Assembly (NCBI GenBank): GCA_963556495.2 | Contig: OY747700.1 | Span: forward strand, 4,796,520 to 4,860,519 | DNA: 64,000 nt | Source: Valencia hispanica | Lineage: Eukaryota; Chordata; Actinopteri; Cyprinodontiformes; Valenciidae | Direction of reading: 5' to 3' | In this document: one piece after another, positions 12,930 to 24,794 of the stretch | Layout of the letters: every line of letters begins with the position of its first letter | Numbering within the stretch: position 1 is the first letter of the stretch | The notes under the pieces: generated by a model | Told to the model about the DNA's origin: nothing | Database searches by the model: none | What the model saw: the letters and a program-made list of their open reading frames with translations, nothing else | Position numbers and translations under genes: made by a program

Positions 12930-13250
12930 TTTCTAAAGCTCATGATGGCAGCTGAGAAGGTAATGCCTTTATTTCAATCAGGCGTTCTGGAGCAGAGGGT
13001 CCATTTGGACCCTGAGGACCATGACGGAGAACCTCTGTAATAAAGCCAGAAATCTCGACTTTGGTCTCATCGCTGTAAAGGACGGTCCTGTTCATTCAGA
13101 CGCAACTCCACAAACTGAAGGTCTGCCATTTTCCTCGAGTCTGAGACGGAGAACTTTATAGATTGTTTGGAGACTGCTTTATAACCCGTCTTAGGTTGAT
13201 GCACAGAAACAATTGTTCCTCTAATTTCACTGTGTTCTGTTCAAGTGTAA
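12930..13250 (-). pseudogene. Tc1-like transposase fossil
   Basis: The minus-strand reading of 13030-13095 gives VLYSDETKVEI, matching the (L)WSDETK motif around the first catalytic Asp of Tc1 transposases. Upstream on the minus strand, HQPKTGYKAVSKQSIKF also looks Tc1-like. Frames are interrupted, and no terminal repeats were found. Confidence 0.45.
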
Positions 13251-14099
13251 TTGGACTTCACCTTTTATAAACGCTGAGATGTGATTCTATGAGGGTAAAG
13301 AGGAGGAGGCCAGTGTTTTCCAGGAGTTCAGCTTCATCTCCATCTCTGACGAGTGCCTCTGTTATGAATGTCGTCAACCTTTAGGTGAAACCCTTACATC
13401 AGAGGAGACGAATGTTAATTAGAGTCCCTCACTGAGTTCTCAGCTCTAATTTAACACACCTACAGAAGCGCCTAGGTGGGGTGAGGTACTTTGTCATGAG
13501 CAAAGGATGCTTCCTTTTAATTCTACTAATATTACCACCAATTACCAACCCAAAACACATAACCAGCAAAAGAGCATTTTACCTCTAAAAGGTAAAATGA
13601 GGATACGGAGACGCACAAAAAGGCAAACCCAGGCTCCAGAGGGAACTGAAAGGCATCTTCTTGGACTGAGTTTGAACATTTATGCCAAAAAGAATCAAAG
13701 AGATGTCAAAGGATAAAAGTGCGAAGCTTTTGGGATTGTTTCCAAGAAGGCTTCAGTCTTGGGTTGCTGCATCTTTATTTTAAATGGTGTGCACGTAAAG
13801 CAGTCAGCAGCACCATAACGGTGAGATGAATCCCTGTTGTTTACCACAAAGTTAAAGCACCTCATTTGTTCCCCTCATCCTTTCTTACATCAGCTTCTCA
13901 TCTCATTCACATTTTGTTCTATTCTCATTTAATCTTTATGCAGTTTATGAAATATGAAAAGGTAGTAGAAGGCTGAATCACTTTTCCTGTGTAAACAAAA
14001 ATAATTGAGGATCATCGGACAAATTGGTCCACACAAACGAGGACTTTGGTTTCACTTTTCCCTCCATGCACAGTCCTTTTAAATGTGAACATAAAATAT
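13251..14099. other. No recognisable gene or repeat
   Basis: Nothing beyond chance ORFs. Confidence 0.4.
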
Positions 14100-14109
14100 A
14101 TGGGTATTC

Positions 14110-14350
14110 TGACAGTTAAGTGTTGATCAGAGGGACAGCCTCGGGGGGGAGAAACTGTCTCCTTAGCGCCGCCCTGAAGGTAAAAGTCTTAAGCGCGTCA
14201 TGTCCAGGATGTGTGGGATCTGTAGAGATGTTAGCTACCCTTTTTCCTGACCTTAGACCTGCACAAGTCCTGGATGGAGGGAAGATCACCCCTGATGATC
14301 CTCTCTGTAGGCCTTATGGTTCCCTGCGGTCTTTTCTGTACTCTATACAA
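14110..14350 (-). mobile_element. LINE ORF2 C-terminal fragment (CR1/Rex1-like)
   Basis: The minus strand encodes IIRGDLPSIQDLCRSKVRKR followed by VANISTDPTHPGHD. This is the C-terminal region after the RT domain in CR1/Rex1-like LINEs; compare the LQDLYTSRTLGRAG region of the element ending at 41211. It is short and isolated. Confidence 0.5.
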
Positions 14351-14842
14351 GCTTTACTGATGCATTTTAAAAGTCCAAATTTAGGCGGACTAAGGCAGTA
14401 ATTTGGTTTTCTCTTACTGCATCTGTCTATGTGTGAGGACCATCTCAGGCCCAGAGAAAGGGAAATCTGCCTCCATTTAAACCACAATCATCAAGTTTAA
14501 CACATACACTTAAAATACATCCATATTATTGGAATAATTCCAAATATTACACAGGTTTCATTTTTCAAAATTTGATTACTGATAATTAACTTTTTATGCT
14601 GTTCTAATTTATGGAGATGTGGCAGACGTGTGTGTCTAATATTATCCAAGCCTTTTCTCTTCATCCACACATTAATGAGTCTATCGGGGAGCCGACGTGC
14701 GGCTCTGTGTGTTCAAGGACATTTTTACTCTTACTGTGAAATGTAAATATGAACGGGGGGGTTCCCCTCTTTGCAATATTGGCATTGTTCTCTGCCACAC
14801 TGCATAGATACATGAATTGAAAGGTTCAGTGTTTTATCTTGA

Positions 14843-15055
14843 GCTGCATGGTGGCGCAGTTGCCTTGTAGCAAGAATGTGTCCTGGGTTTGCATCCTAGC
14901 CTGGCGTATTTCAGGTCATCTTCTCCCATGTGTTCGTGGGTTCTTTCTGGGTACTACAGCACAGTCCAAAAACCTGACTGTTAGGTTAACTGATCTGTCT
15001 CAATTGCTCTCAGGAAGGAGTGTGTGCATGGTTGACCGGCACGCACTAGCGTCTT
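14843..15055 (+). repeat. tRNA-derived SINE-like repeat, copy 1
   Basis: GCATGGTGGCGCAGTTGCC, a decayed B-box TGGGTTTGCATCC, then CAGTCCAAAAACCTGACTGT and GGTTAACTGATCTGTCT. The same family recurs at 43975-44045 and 58470-58620. Confidence 0.6.
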
Positions 15056-15469
15056 AAAGGATGAAACATGCAGAAACTTGGAGAAAGAGTGGAGAATGAC
15101 AAAGGAACCAAACGAGCTAATCAAGAGTAAACAGATGCAGGTGGAAGAGTGAGCTAGCAGAGGGAGATTAGGAAAAGACATGCAGCTGGAATCGGAAGCA
15201 GGATGGCAGGAAGGAAATAAACAGAATGAGAGAACACAGGAAAGAAAAACACATTAGGCATAAAGAAACTAACAACAAAACAATGATCCCAAAGGCAAAC
15301 CATAGTGATGAAGAAGAAAAGAGCTAACAGAGGAATGAACTAAAATTACAAGATCTAAATAAATAAAGAAATGAAAGATTATGACAAAAAGAAACATAAG
15401 ATACACTTGAGTAATAAATAACACAATTAGAGTCAAAGCCAAGGAAAACTAACTAACTAAAACTTTAAA
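15056..15469. other. A-rich sequence without recognisable genes
   Basis: Purine-rich on the plus strand (many GAAAGA/AACTAA words). No ORF of interest. Confidence 0.4.
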
Positions 15470-15580
15470 CTGATTGGAATGTTTGTGTTGAAATGACTTT
15501 TCTTATAAAGTTCCTTTATGATGACATCTGTTGTAAATCGACGCCATGTAAAATAAGCTGAATTGAATTCAATAAAGGTG
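15470..15580 (+). repeat. L2-type LINE 3' tail fragment
   Basis: CTGATTGGAATGTTTGTG ... ATGACATCTGTTGTAAAT ... AAGCTGAATTGAATTC is the reverse complement of the tail at 3640-3760. A third relative is at 42395-42510. Confidence 0.6.
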
Positions 15581-15985
15581 GGTTTTCAGAGAAGGTAAAA
15601 ATGTCTACTGTTTGGGAGGACCAGATGTCAAAGCAAAGGCCTGATCTACTAAGTACTTTAATCTGGATGGGCTTCAGTGATGTAGAGGGAATGGACCAGT
15701 TCAGAAAATCAGAAAGGTACAAGAGTGCAAACCAAAACACCACCTTTAAAACAAATAATTATATCTTAGGATTAATTGGAAAACTGACCAGCAGCCAGTG
15801 TAAGGATGCTAGTTTTGCGAGGATATGTGGTCTCGCATTCTTGTGCCAGTTAGTAACTGGAACTGAGGAGTAGCTGGAGATGAAAGAAGCTAGCTTTGAT
15901 TACAGCGTTGACCTCTTTATCAAAAGGGAATCTAGTTTTTCAGATTGTAATGAAGAAATAATAACTTATAAATTGACATCACATG

Positions 15986-16116
15986 TTAAAAGGGGACATA
16001 TTATGCAAATTTCCATTTTTTAATTCTTTTGTGTTGCCATTTGGCTCTCTGCTGCCTCTCCAACACTCTATACACTACAAACATGAATAAGAACCATCCA
16101 TCAATTTGCGGTAGTA
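15986..16116. mobile_element. MITE (AAGGGGACATATTA family), left part, split by a Tc1 insertion
   Basis: Starts TTAAAAGGGGACATATTATG and continues with TTTTGTGTTGCCATTTGG and CTCTGCTGCCTCT. It is homologous to the reverse complement of the complete copy at 48551-48840. The homology resumes after the Tc1 element at about 17526 (GTTTGAGAAAATGGATTATT). The distal end was not identified. Confidence 0.7.
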
Positions 16117-17524
16117 CACTCAACAAAAATATAAACGCAACACCTTTGTTTCTGCTCCCATTTTTCATGAGATGGACTTAAAGATCTAAAATTCATTCCA
16201 GATACACAATATTACCATCTCTCTCAAACACTGTTCACAAATCAGTCTAAATGTGTGATAGTGAGCACTTCTGCTTTGCTGAGATAATCCATCCCACCTC
16301 ACAGGTGTGCCACATCAAGATGCTGATCTGACATCATGATTAGTGCACAGGTGTACCTTATACTGCCCACAATAAAAGGCCACCCTGGAATGTGCAGTTC
16401 TTTGCTTTATTGGGGGTCTGGTGCGGTGAGTATGCTGGCCATGCAAGAACTGGGACATTTTCAGCTTCCAAGAATTGTGTACAGATCCTTTCAACATGGG
16501 GCCGTGCATTATCTTGCTGAAACATGAGGTGATGTTCATGGATGTATGGCACAACAATGGGCCTCATGATCTCATCACGGTATCTCTGTGCATTCAAAAT
16601 GCCATCAATAAAATGCACCTGTGTTCTTCGTCCATAACAGATGCCTGCCCATACCATAACCCCACCACCACCATGGGCCACTCGATCCACTACATTGACA
16701 TCAGCAAAGCGCTCACCCACACAACGCCACACACGCTGTCTGCCATCTGCCCTGAACAATGTAAACCGAGATTCATCCGTGAAGAGAACACCTCTCCAAC
16801 GTGCCAGACGCCATCAAATGTGAGCATTTGCCCACTCAAGTCTGTTACGGCGACGAGCTGGAGTCAGGTCAAGACCCCGATGAGGACGACGAGCATGCAG
16901 TTGAGCTTCCCTGAGACGTTTCTGACAGTTTGTGCAGAAATTGTTTGGTTATGCAAACTAATTGTTTCAGCAGCTGTCTGAGTGGCTGGTCTCAGACGAT
17001 CTTGGAGGTGAACCTGCTGGATGTGGAGGTCCTGGGCTGGTGTGGTTACACGTGGTCTGCGGTTGTGAGGCCAGTTGGATGTACTGCCATATTCTCTGAA
17101 ACGCCTTTGGAGACAGCTGATGGTGGAGAAATGAACATTCAATGTGTGAGCAACAGATCTGGTTGACATTCCTGCTGTCAGAATGCCAATTGCGCGCTCC
17201 CTCAATGCTTGTGGCATCTGTGGCATTTTGCTGTGAGACAAAACTGCACATTCCAAGGTGGCCTTTTATTGTGGGCAGTATAAGGTACACCTGTGCACTA
17301 ATCATGATGTCAGATCAGCATCTTGATGTGGCACACCTGTGAGGTGGGATGGATTATCTCAGCAAAGCAGAAGTGCTCACTATCACACATTTAGACTGAT
17401 TTGTGAACAATGTTTGAGAGAAATGGTAATATTGTGTATCTGGAATGAATTTTAGATCTTTAAGTCCATCTCATGAAAAAGGGGAGCAGAAACAAAGGTG
17501 TTGCGTTTATATTTTTGTTGAGTG
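16117..17524 (-). mobile_element. Tc1/mariner-like element with ~280-bp TIRs, transposase disrupted
   Basis: The termini CACTCAACAAAAATATAAAC (16117) and its inverse (ending 17524) are flanked by TA on both sides (16115-16116, 17525-17526). The inverted repeats extend to about 16399 and 17242 and differ at only a handful of positions, so the copy is young. The minus-strand N-terminal helix-turn-helix part (17256 to 16864) reads MPQALRERAIGILTAGMSTR. The catalytic part (16759 to 16358) has GGGGVMVWAGI and QQDNARPH (second Asp). After PAYSP the usual segment with the third acidic residue (SPDLSPIEHVWD-like) is missing, and the two parts lie in different frames. It is not autonomous. Confidence 0.9.
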
Positions 17525-17526
17525 TA

Positions 17527-19261
17527 GTTTGAGAAAATGGATTATTGTGACGTCACGTTAATCAGAATTTACATATAACTACCACTCCCCTATCAAACCC
17601 CACCCCTCATTGGTCAAGCATTATGTAGTAATAATCAGTACTCCCCTCGATAAATGTGTAAGAAGTCTTTGTTAGAAATTGCTGTGGGTAAAGCAACACT
17701 TAATACGTTTCCCCGCTTCTCCTCCCTACTGGTTGAAAGCAGAATAACAACTGTCAACAAACAATCCTGCCGCAGTCTGCTGTTGCTCACACAGGCCTTG
17801 CAGATAACGATGTTGTCAGACATGGTGGCCTTTTTGCTTGTTTTCATGAATGTATGATTATTGCCAGCTGAGTAACAAAGAAAAAATGTATGACTTTATG
17901 ACTGCTTGCTACTTTTTTAGATGCTTTTAAACTGTAAAAATGATCTGACAGAGCAACAATAGAACTCCCAAAACATACCTAACGGTTTAGCTTGTAATAG
18001 CCATTTCCATCAGCTGTTCCATCAGCAGGTAGGGACCTCCCACTAGTGCTTACCCAAACCACCAAACTTGTATAGTGCCGTTTCTGGGCAGCAGAGGGCA
18101 GCTAAGTGCTGTCCAATGTGAAGCTGCTCAAGTTTCTGGCTAAAGAACCACTGAAACCAGTTTGAAAGCAATAGCTTAAAGTGTTAGCAACTTTTTAGAG
18201 TTGCTTTAATGTTGCATTTAAACATAGAAGTTTTTTCAGGGGTTCATCATTTAAAAATGTACTCTTAAATATTCAAATCTGCTGCTCTAAATTAAGTTAT
18301 TATTTTTACCTGCTGGAAAAATAACCCGACACTGTTTGGAGATGAAAACTCTTCGGCTGTCACACCTTCAGAAGATCAGTCCAGGTCTGAAACGTGTGTG
18401 TGTGGATCTGGTCAGAGAGCAGTCTGTGTTTAGTTGCAGATTAAATCGGCCTCTGCATCTTTAACCATCTGTTATCGTTAGACTTTCTGCTGGAAAACGT
18501 TCCTCACACGTTCTTCCTGAAGCATGTTTGTAATGTCTGTGGTCTTGATCAGTGACCCCTCTCAGCGGATGATGGTGCATCTAATTAACTGACATATAAA
18601 CAAATGAGAGCTGATTGCTGACCTATATCTCCTCCCACAACTCTGCCGCCAGTCTTTTCCCTCCCGTGTCCTTGAACTCCTTTATAAAGCTGATGGGTGT
18701 TTAGTTGTTCTGAGTTTTCAATGCTTTTAGCTTTTAATTAAAAAAAATAATAGCCAAGGACTCCTTACAAGAAAAAACATAAAAACATGTATAGATACCT
18801 CGAAGTAGTAGCTATGGGTTACATTGAAAATATATTTCCTAGCTGGAAAAATGCTGCAAACGACATCAGAAGTAAAAGCTTCTTATTGGTTTCTGTTTCT
18901 GCAGCCTGTCGATGACTAGGAGCTCTATGTGGATCGAGAGTTAGAGACAGAGCACCTGAGACTGGTGGTGGTGAGTCCTTCCTTCTTTACTTTCTGCACG
19001 AACATCGCAGCAGCCGAGGTGTCGGAGCTGATAAAGGGTTCAGCACATGTGATGCTGAATCAGATACACCTCAGTCTCACCTCGTCACTGAATCACAGAG
19101 CTCTGGGTAATGTGAGATCAGAGAGGTAGCGGCTCGGCTCGGTTCTATTACAGATTCAAATGTTAAAGGTTCAAGGAAAAACTTGTAAAATGCTAATAGA
19201 CAATTGTGTCAAGTCATAACATTATTTTACAGATATTTTTAATTATTAATAATAATAATTA
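17527..19261. other. No recognisable gene; start is MITE remainder
   Basis: The first few dozen bases continue the split MITE. Beyond about 17650 no coding or repeat family was recognised. Confidence 0.4.
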
Positions 19262-19325
19262 AATTAAAAAAATGCTTTATTGATACCAGAGGGAAATTAA
19301 GTGTTGTTGTAGATCATACAATTAT
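19262..19325 (-). repeat. LINE 3'-end fragment (same family as 59757-60253)
   Basis: TGCTTTATTGATACCAGAGG and GAAATTAAGTGTTG match the terminal sequence of the LINE fragment in slc8a2 intron 6 almost base for base. AT-rich simple sequence (about 19330-19440) follows. Confidence 0.6.
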
Positions 19326-19505
19326 TTATTTATTTAATTTTAATATGTATATAGATATATAATATATAATTTTATTTATATATATATAATAACATAATAA
19401 TATTACATATTATTTGTATTAAATCAGTATTTTTATTTTATTAAAGAACTCAACCATCCATACAGAACAAAAACATGGATGTATGGACATGGCTTGGCTT
19501 TAAAT

Positions 19506-20398
19506 TAGTGTTGTCAAGAGATTAAAAAAACTTTTAGATTAATTAATTATGAACTATAATTCATTGATCTAATTAATCTCTTTTTTAATTGCACCTAATA
19601 ATTCCTGAGAAAACCCCTCAGCCTGAGGTCTTTTCATTTAAATTCATTACATAATTGTGGCAGTACAAATATATAACATAAAACTGGCTTTATGACGTCA
19701 TTTATTGTTTTTAACAGACTTGAACAGATGCAGTCCCAGCCATTTACATTTCTCTGTTTTTGAGACTAGTCCCAGTGCTGCCTGACTGCAGCTTCAGCTT
19801 CGAGCATGAGCGATTCGTTAGCATTCTGGACTTAGTGGGGTAAATATCTGCTCTGAGGGAGTCCAGATGGACCTGGAAGCAAGCTGCTGCAGACTTGCTG
19901 CCTGCTGTGAGCGCTCTCTGAGACGGAAGACGAACCCACGGCTGCACCGCTGCTCAGTGAGAGTAACAACGATACATGCTTAACCCAAAACTCTCCAATA
20001 ACCCCTGAAAAAGTCGCTTGATTTTTCACTAGTCGCTTTATTTGAAAAAGATTAGCTGGAGAGGTCTAAAAACTCGCTAAATATAGCGACAAAGACACTA
20101 AGTTGGCAACACTGTCTGCAACTCGCCGCTCCTCCTCACTCGTCTTGTCCTCTCCGCTAAAACAGAAGCGTCGGCTCATGATAAGCAGCCAATTGATGTC
20201 CACTTCAGGGTGTGGTTAACCCCTAACTCGAACACAAGAAGCTCAAAGCATAAAAACGGATTTTATTCAAAGGAAACTCGCACGTAGAAACAGACAAATT
20301 AAAGAATAAAAATTAGATTAACGCAATTAAAAAACAAAGCGAGCTAAATATGGCCGTAATGAATTAATCGCAATTAACGCGATAATTTGACACCCCTA
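19506..20398. mobile_element. hAT-like element with perfect 8-bp target duplication
   Basis: The ends TAGTGTTGTCAA and TTGACACCCCTA are imperfect inverted repeats. The flanking CTTTAAAT at 19498-19505 and 20399-20406 is an exact 8-bp duplication, as expected for hAT insertions. Subterminal sequence is rich in ATTAAT. No transposase frame is present, so it is non-autonomous. Confidence 0.85.
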
Positions 20399-20406
20399 CT
20401 TTAAAT

Positions 20407-22032
20407 ACCTGCTCAATCAACTGAAAGCACAGCTCTTTCAGGACATGTTGGAAATATTTCATCTAGCAATAGAATAAAGTTGTAATGTATGTAATGTAGG
20501 GAAAAATAAAGTAGTCTTCATTAGTCATCATTCGGACTTGGAGTTGGACTCTGAATTGGAGAAGTTACCAACCATCTGAAAGACGAAGCCTTTCTGACCT
20601 TTTTTTTTCAGGTCTGTTTTGTGTTGTGAGGAAATGAGAAAAACGTAAGTAATGAGATCATTAGGCAGAAAAAAAAACGATGACCAGTGGGCACAGCTGC
20701 GGGCCTCAAAGGTCTAAAGGAATGCATTGTGGTTAATGATGGAAACGGCTCATTAGGTGTATTCAGCTGGAGTTCGGCCATGTTGTGATGAATTAGGAGC
20801 TTTTTGGGGATCATTCTGGTTGGATTTCTACTTGGGTATGTTTTGCTCTTGACCGAAAGTGCGGGGATCGGGGTTCATGAATGATTGCAGCACATGTACA
20901 CATTTTATAGTTATTTCTACTTTGCAAAGGGGAATCTGAAGATATATCTTTTGGTAATTCAGATCTTCTTAACGTCATAAAATGTTTTCAGGTATTCTGA
21001 AACAAGCTGTTCCAAACTATGTCTCTGTGGACCACATAAACCACCCGCCTCCACCATAAAAATCCAATTATCTCCACCTTTTTAGCTCTCAAACACAAAG
21101 TTCTGATCTCTCATCATTCTTTATCTGCTCTCACATCTGACATTAATGAGATATATTTGAACTCCCACAACACTTCCTGAAGAGATTTATGTGCAGACGG
21201 ATGGTAGATTGGACCAACACGGACTCTGTTGGACCATAAAGCAGCACTTAGCCGTCACCATTAACCAAGCGGACTTCATCAGAGCGGGTCGTGTTGGAGA
21301 AAGTGGGTTTGTGTGAATGTTAGCTGAACTCAGAACTTCCAGGTGTCACACTGACACTGGTTAGGTTCCTCAACGTTTTTTCTTACAACTTCATCAGGAA
21401 TCTGGAGAACACCTTTGTAATGATCTCATTCAGATCAAAGCTTGATCTATCTTATTGTTAATCTGTGAGCTTTATTTTGAAACTGCACTAAACATCTCTT
21501 CCTGTTGGGTGCAGCCATGACGGACTAATCTGTGAAAGAATGTGAACGAAATTCTTTGAATAATTCAAGCCTGAAGCGAGATGTATTTGTGGGGAAAATA
21601 TTTTTTTTTTTTTGGGAGAAACATCTTCAAAACTGAGCACCAGAACCTTTTGGTGATCACATATTAATATTATTAGGTTTTATGCAGAAAGTATTGCAGG
21701 TTAAACAAATCCTACAATGCCAGTTTTTTTTTATGATAATGCTAAAATACAATAATGGGATTTCTAACAGAAGAATATAACAGCTTATTGGTCTGCAAGA
21801 CGGCACTCCTTGCATTGGTAAGGGATCTGTATAGGAAACCCCTTTACCTCCTCCTGCTGATAAGCTGATAAACACACCAATAGGATTCCCTCCATCACAA
21901 CAAGGCTGAAACTGATGGTGGAAATGCAGAAACCCCTTAAATGTCAAGAGAACGTGGGCAGACGTGATACCGGTTGGTGGTGCTGTTGTGGTAGGAAAAG
22001 CTGCTGAAAAAGATGTTGAGTACTTAGAACTA
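20407..22032. other. No recognisable gene or repeat
   Basis: Only short ORFs. A 13-base T run begins near 21601. Confidence 0.4.
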
Positions 22033-22525
22033 TAGGTTGCCATTTGTAACGTCACACACTCAAAAAATTAGTAGCAGTAATTTGTGTAATTTAGCCTGAC
22101 AAAAGAGAAAAATGTGAGTTTAAAAAAAAATCATATTTTCCCCATGTTATTCTTTCATTTATAAATGTATATATTTAGATAGCAAGATGCTATATTTACC
22201 TTATTACTAAATATTTTGTTATTAGGCTAAATATCTAGCTAGCAAGATGCTACATTTAGCTTATTACTAAATATTTAGTTATAAGGCTAAATATTTAGTT
22301 ATTAGGCTAAATATTTAGTTATTAAGCTAAATAATGAGTAATTCAGCTAAATATTTAGCTTGCCAACTAAATATCAAGTTGCTAATTAAATATTTAGTTA
22401 TAAACTGTGACATTTATAAATGAAAGAATAACATGGAGAAAATATGACCTTTAAAAATTAACTCCCCTTTTTTTCTCTTATGACAGGCTAAATAACTAAA
22501 ATTATTGCTGTTAATGTTTCAGGCA
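22033..22525. mobile_element. Foldback TIR element, copy 2 (no internal core)
   Basis: Left end GTTGCCATTTGTAACGTCAC; the arms are a ladder of TAAATATTTAG units; the right arm has ATGACAGGCTAAATAACTAA. The outermost right terminus is lost after TGCTGTTAATGTTTC. It lacks the internal core seen in copies 1, 4 and 5. Confidence 0.7.
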
Positions 22526-23339
22526 GGTTTTCTAAATCTGTGGCCATCCTTTCCTTTAAAGCAGCTTTAGCTTGCAGTTTACATTCAGAGAAATTAGCAT
22601 AATTTTGTATTCTCGCTACAAAGCTTTTAATGCAGAAAATGAGTTATTTTGTTAAACCTTCATATCAGTATGTGCTGTAACTGTCCAAACATTGTTTCTA
22701 TGTGAACTGCAGGCATTTTGTAAACTGAGGACAGTTTATTAGGTGTTGCTGTGAACACCGCGCTGACAGAGCTTATGTAGATGCCAGTTTTTTATTAACT
22801 CAGACATCCGTGTTGCAAAGAAAAGCCAGAGAAAACAGAAGAATTTTGCAGAAAGCTGAGGTTTTGCATAATATACATGGGCAGAGGTTTGTAAGCTAAT
22901 GAATTTGCCTCTCAGGCTGCACATCCGTCCAGCAAAACAAACAAGTTTGTTGACAGAATCCGTTTATAGAGGAAGAACTTCAGTGAATCAATCAATATTT
23001 AGATGGCTTGTGTTTCTCTGCTTTGCAAACGGAGAACGGGTTTTAGGTGTAATGAAAAACGCCTCTGTGTCTCTGCTGATAAAACCCCATCGGTCATGTT
23101 TTCTGACTGAATTATAAAGCTTTAGTTCAGCTTCAGCTGATCTGTCGAGTTGGATTACCTTAGGAAAACTTTCAGGGGGCTTTTTCTGGCTCGGCTTGAT
23201 CAGAATGGAATTTATTTAATTGGTTCGATCCGGTGTTGTGATAATCTGGTTTAACTTTAATGTTCCTGCTGCAGCGCGTCACAACAGCTCTATCTATCGG
23301 TCGGTGCTACACTGCTGAATTATCTTTTCATAAAACTTG
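22526..23339. other. No recognisable gene or repeat
   Basis: Chance ORFs only. Confidence 0.4.
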
Positions 23340-23369
23340 ATAGTGTTTAATGTTACATATAGTCAGATA

Positions 23370-23900
23370 AAAAAATATGCCTCCCTATAACAACCTATGT
23401 GTTTTTTAGTGTATTTTGACAGAGGGATATATGGTATGACTTTTATTAAAACTAACAAATCATCAAGAAAATACCATTATACAATATCTTTAACAAAATG
23501 TAAGACAAAATGCAATTTCTGGTGAGGAAGAAATTAGGACACCTACATAACTAGCATTATTATGTATGGGAAAATGTCTACAAGTGTCCAAAAATGTCCA
23601 AGTCTGGCCCTTCAAGCAAGTTCATCATGAGAGCATACCGCAAGAGGCTAAAAGAAGTCGTATATCTTGTTGATATAAAAGTTCATGGCTGTACAATGAG
23701 AAAGCGGCCGCACAAGTTTAGCTTTTATGGAAAGTGCAACTAGGAAACCTTTGCAAAACATGAAGGCCAGACTGAAGGTTGCCAGAACAGACAAGGACTT
23801 ACAGAAAATGTTATTTGGACAGATACGTCTAAATTTGAATTATTTGGACACCTGGATAATATGTTTTGTTTTGTTTTGTTTGTCAGAATTTGAAAGAACA
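23370..23900 (+). pseudogene. Tc1-like transposase fossil
   Basis: The plus strand around 23811-23852 translates as VIWTDTSKFELFGH, the motif holding the first catalytic Asp of Tc1 transposases. Upstream, MKARLKVAR matches the preceding conserved helix. Downstream catalytic residues and terminal repeats are missing. Confidence 0.6.
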
Positions 23901-24389
23901 TCCTGAACACAACTGAAGCTATGCTAGGCTAAAGATTCTTCTAAACCAACTGTTATTCATGTTTTCCTTCAGTTCAAAAAAAAAAAAGACAAAAACCTTT
24001 CCCCAAATATTGGATGTTTGGAATCAGAATTAATTCGAGATTTGAACATTTTAACGTTGCGCCTAGCATTAGTGTACATTTACTAGGAACTTATGGAGTG
24101 AAACCAACTTTTCAGTCCTAGTTCATTGATTAATTTATTGATGCTGCTATTTCTCAAACAAGATTGTGAAATTAATTCAAAATATTTGCTTTTGAACAAC
24201 CATTGCTTTTTCATCATTAGTGTTTCAAATACAGCTAAATAAAGTTTCTTTGCTGCGTAGTCCCATTAGCTCTTAGCTCCTTTTTTTGCTATATGAAATC
24301 ACTTACAAAGTGAATTTTAACATATATTTCGGAACAACCATTGGTGTTCATACAGCAATATTTATCATCCTTAATTACCTTAGAGTTAG

Positions 24390-24794
24390 TTCTTGCTTTT
24401 CTCATTTTGAATTGTTTTCTGCCTTGTCTTCTCTTCTGTTTCAAGCTTGTATCTCTGTTGTTCTTCTCTGTTTCCCCCCTGCCATTCTGCTTCCCAGCCC
24501 AGCTGTTCATCATCATCTCCAATCTTCTCCCCTGCTTTCTCTCCTTCTCACCTTCATCAGTTTGTCCCTAATTCGTTGTTAGGCTTTCAGTGTCACTTGT
24601 CATTCCTCCTCAGTATATTTAAGCTCTCTGGTTTTCTCTGTCCTCCTCTGGTTCCTCGTCTGTATTACCCGACTTAGATTCCCGTGAAGCCTCCAGTTTT
24701 TGGTTCTTGTAAGTTCACCGTTTTCTCATCATTAAATACATCTAATTTTACTCAGTATCTGCATTTGGGTCCTCATTCAACTACCAAACACGAC
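24390..24794 (+). repeat. Unclassified dispersed repeat with TGCATTTGGGTCCT end, copy 1
   Basis: Pyrimidine-rich, ending AAATACATC ... TGCATTTGGGTCCTCATTC ... ACACGACA. The reverse complement of 29419-29470 carries the same terminal motif. It may be the end of a retroelement or a solo LTR. Confidence 0.5.
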
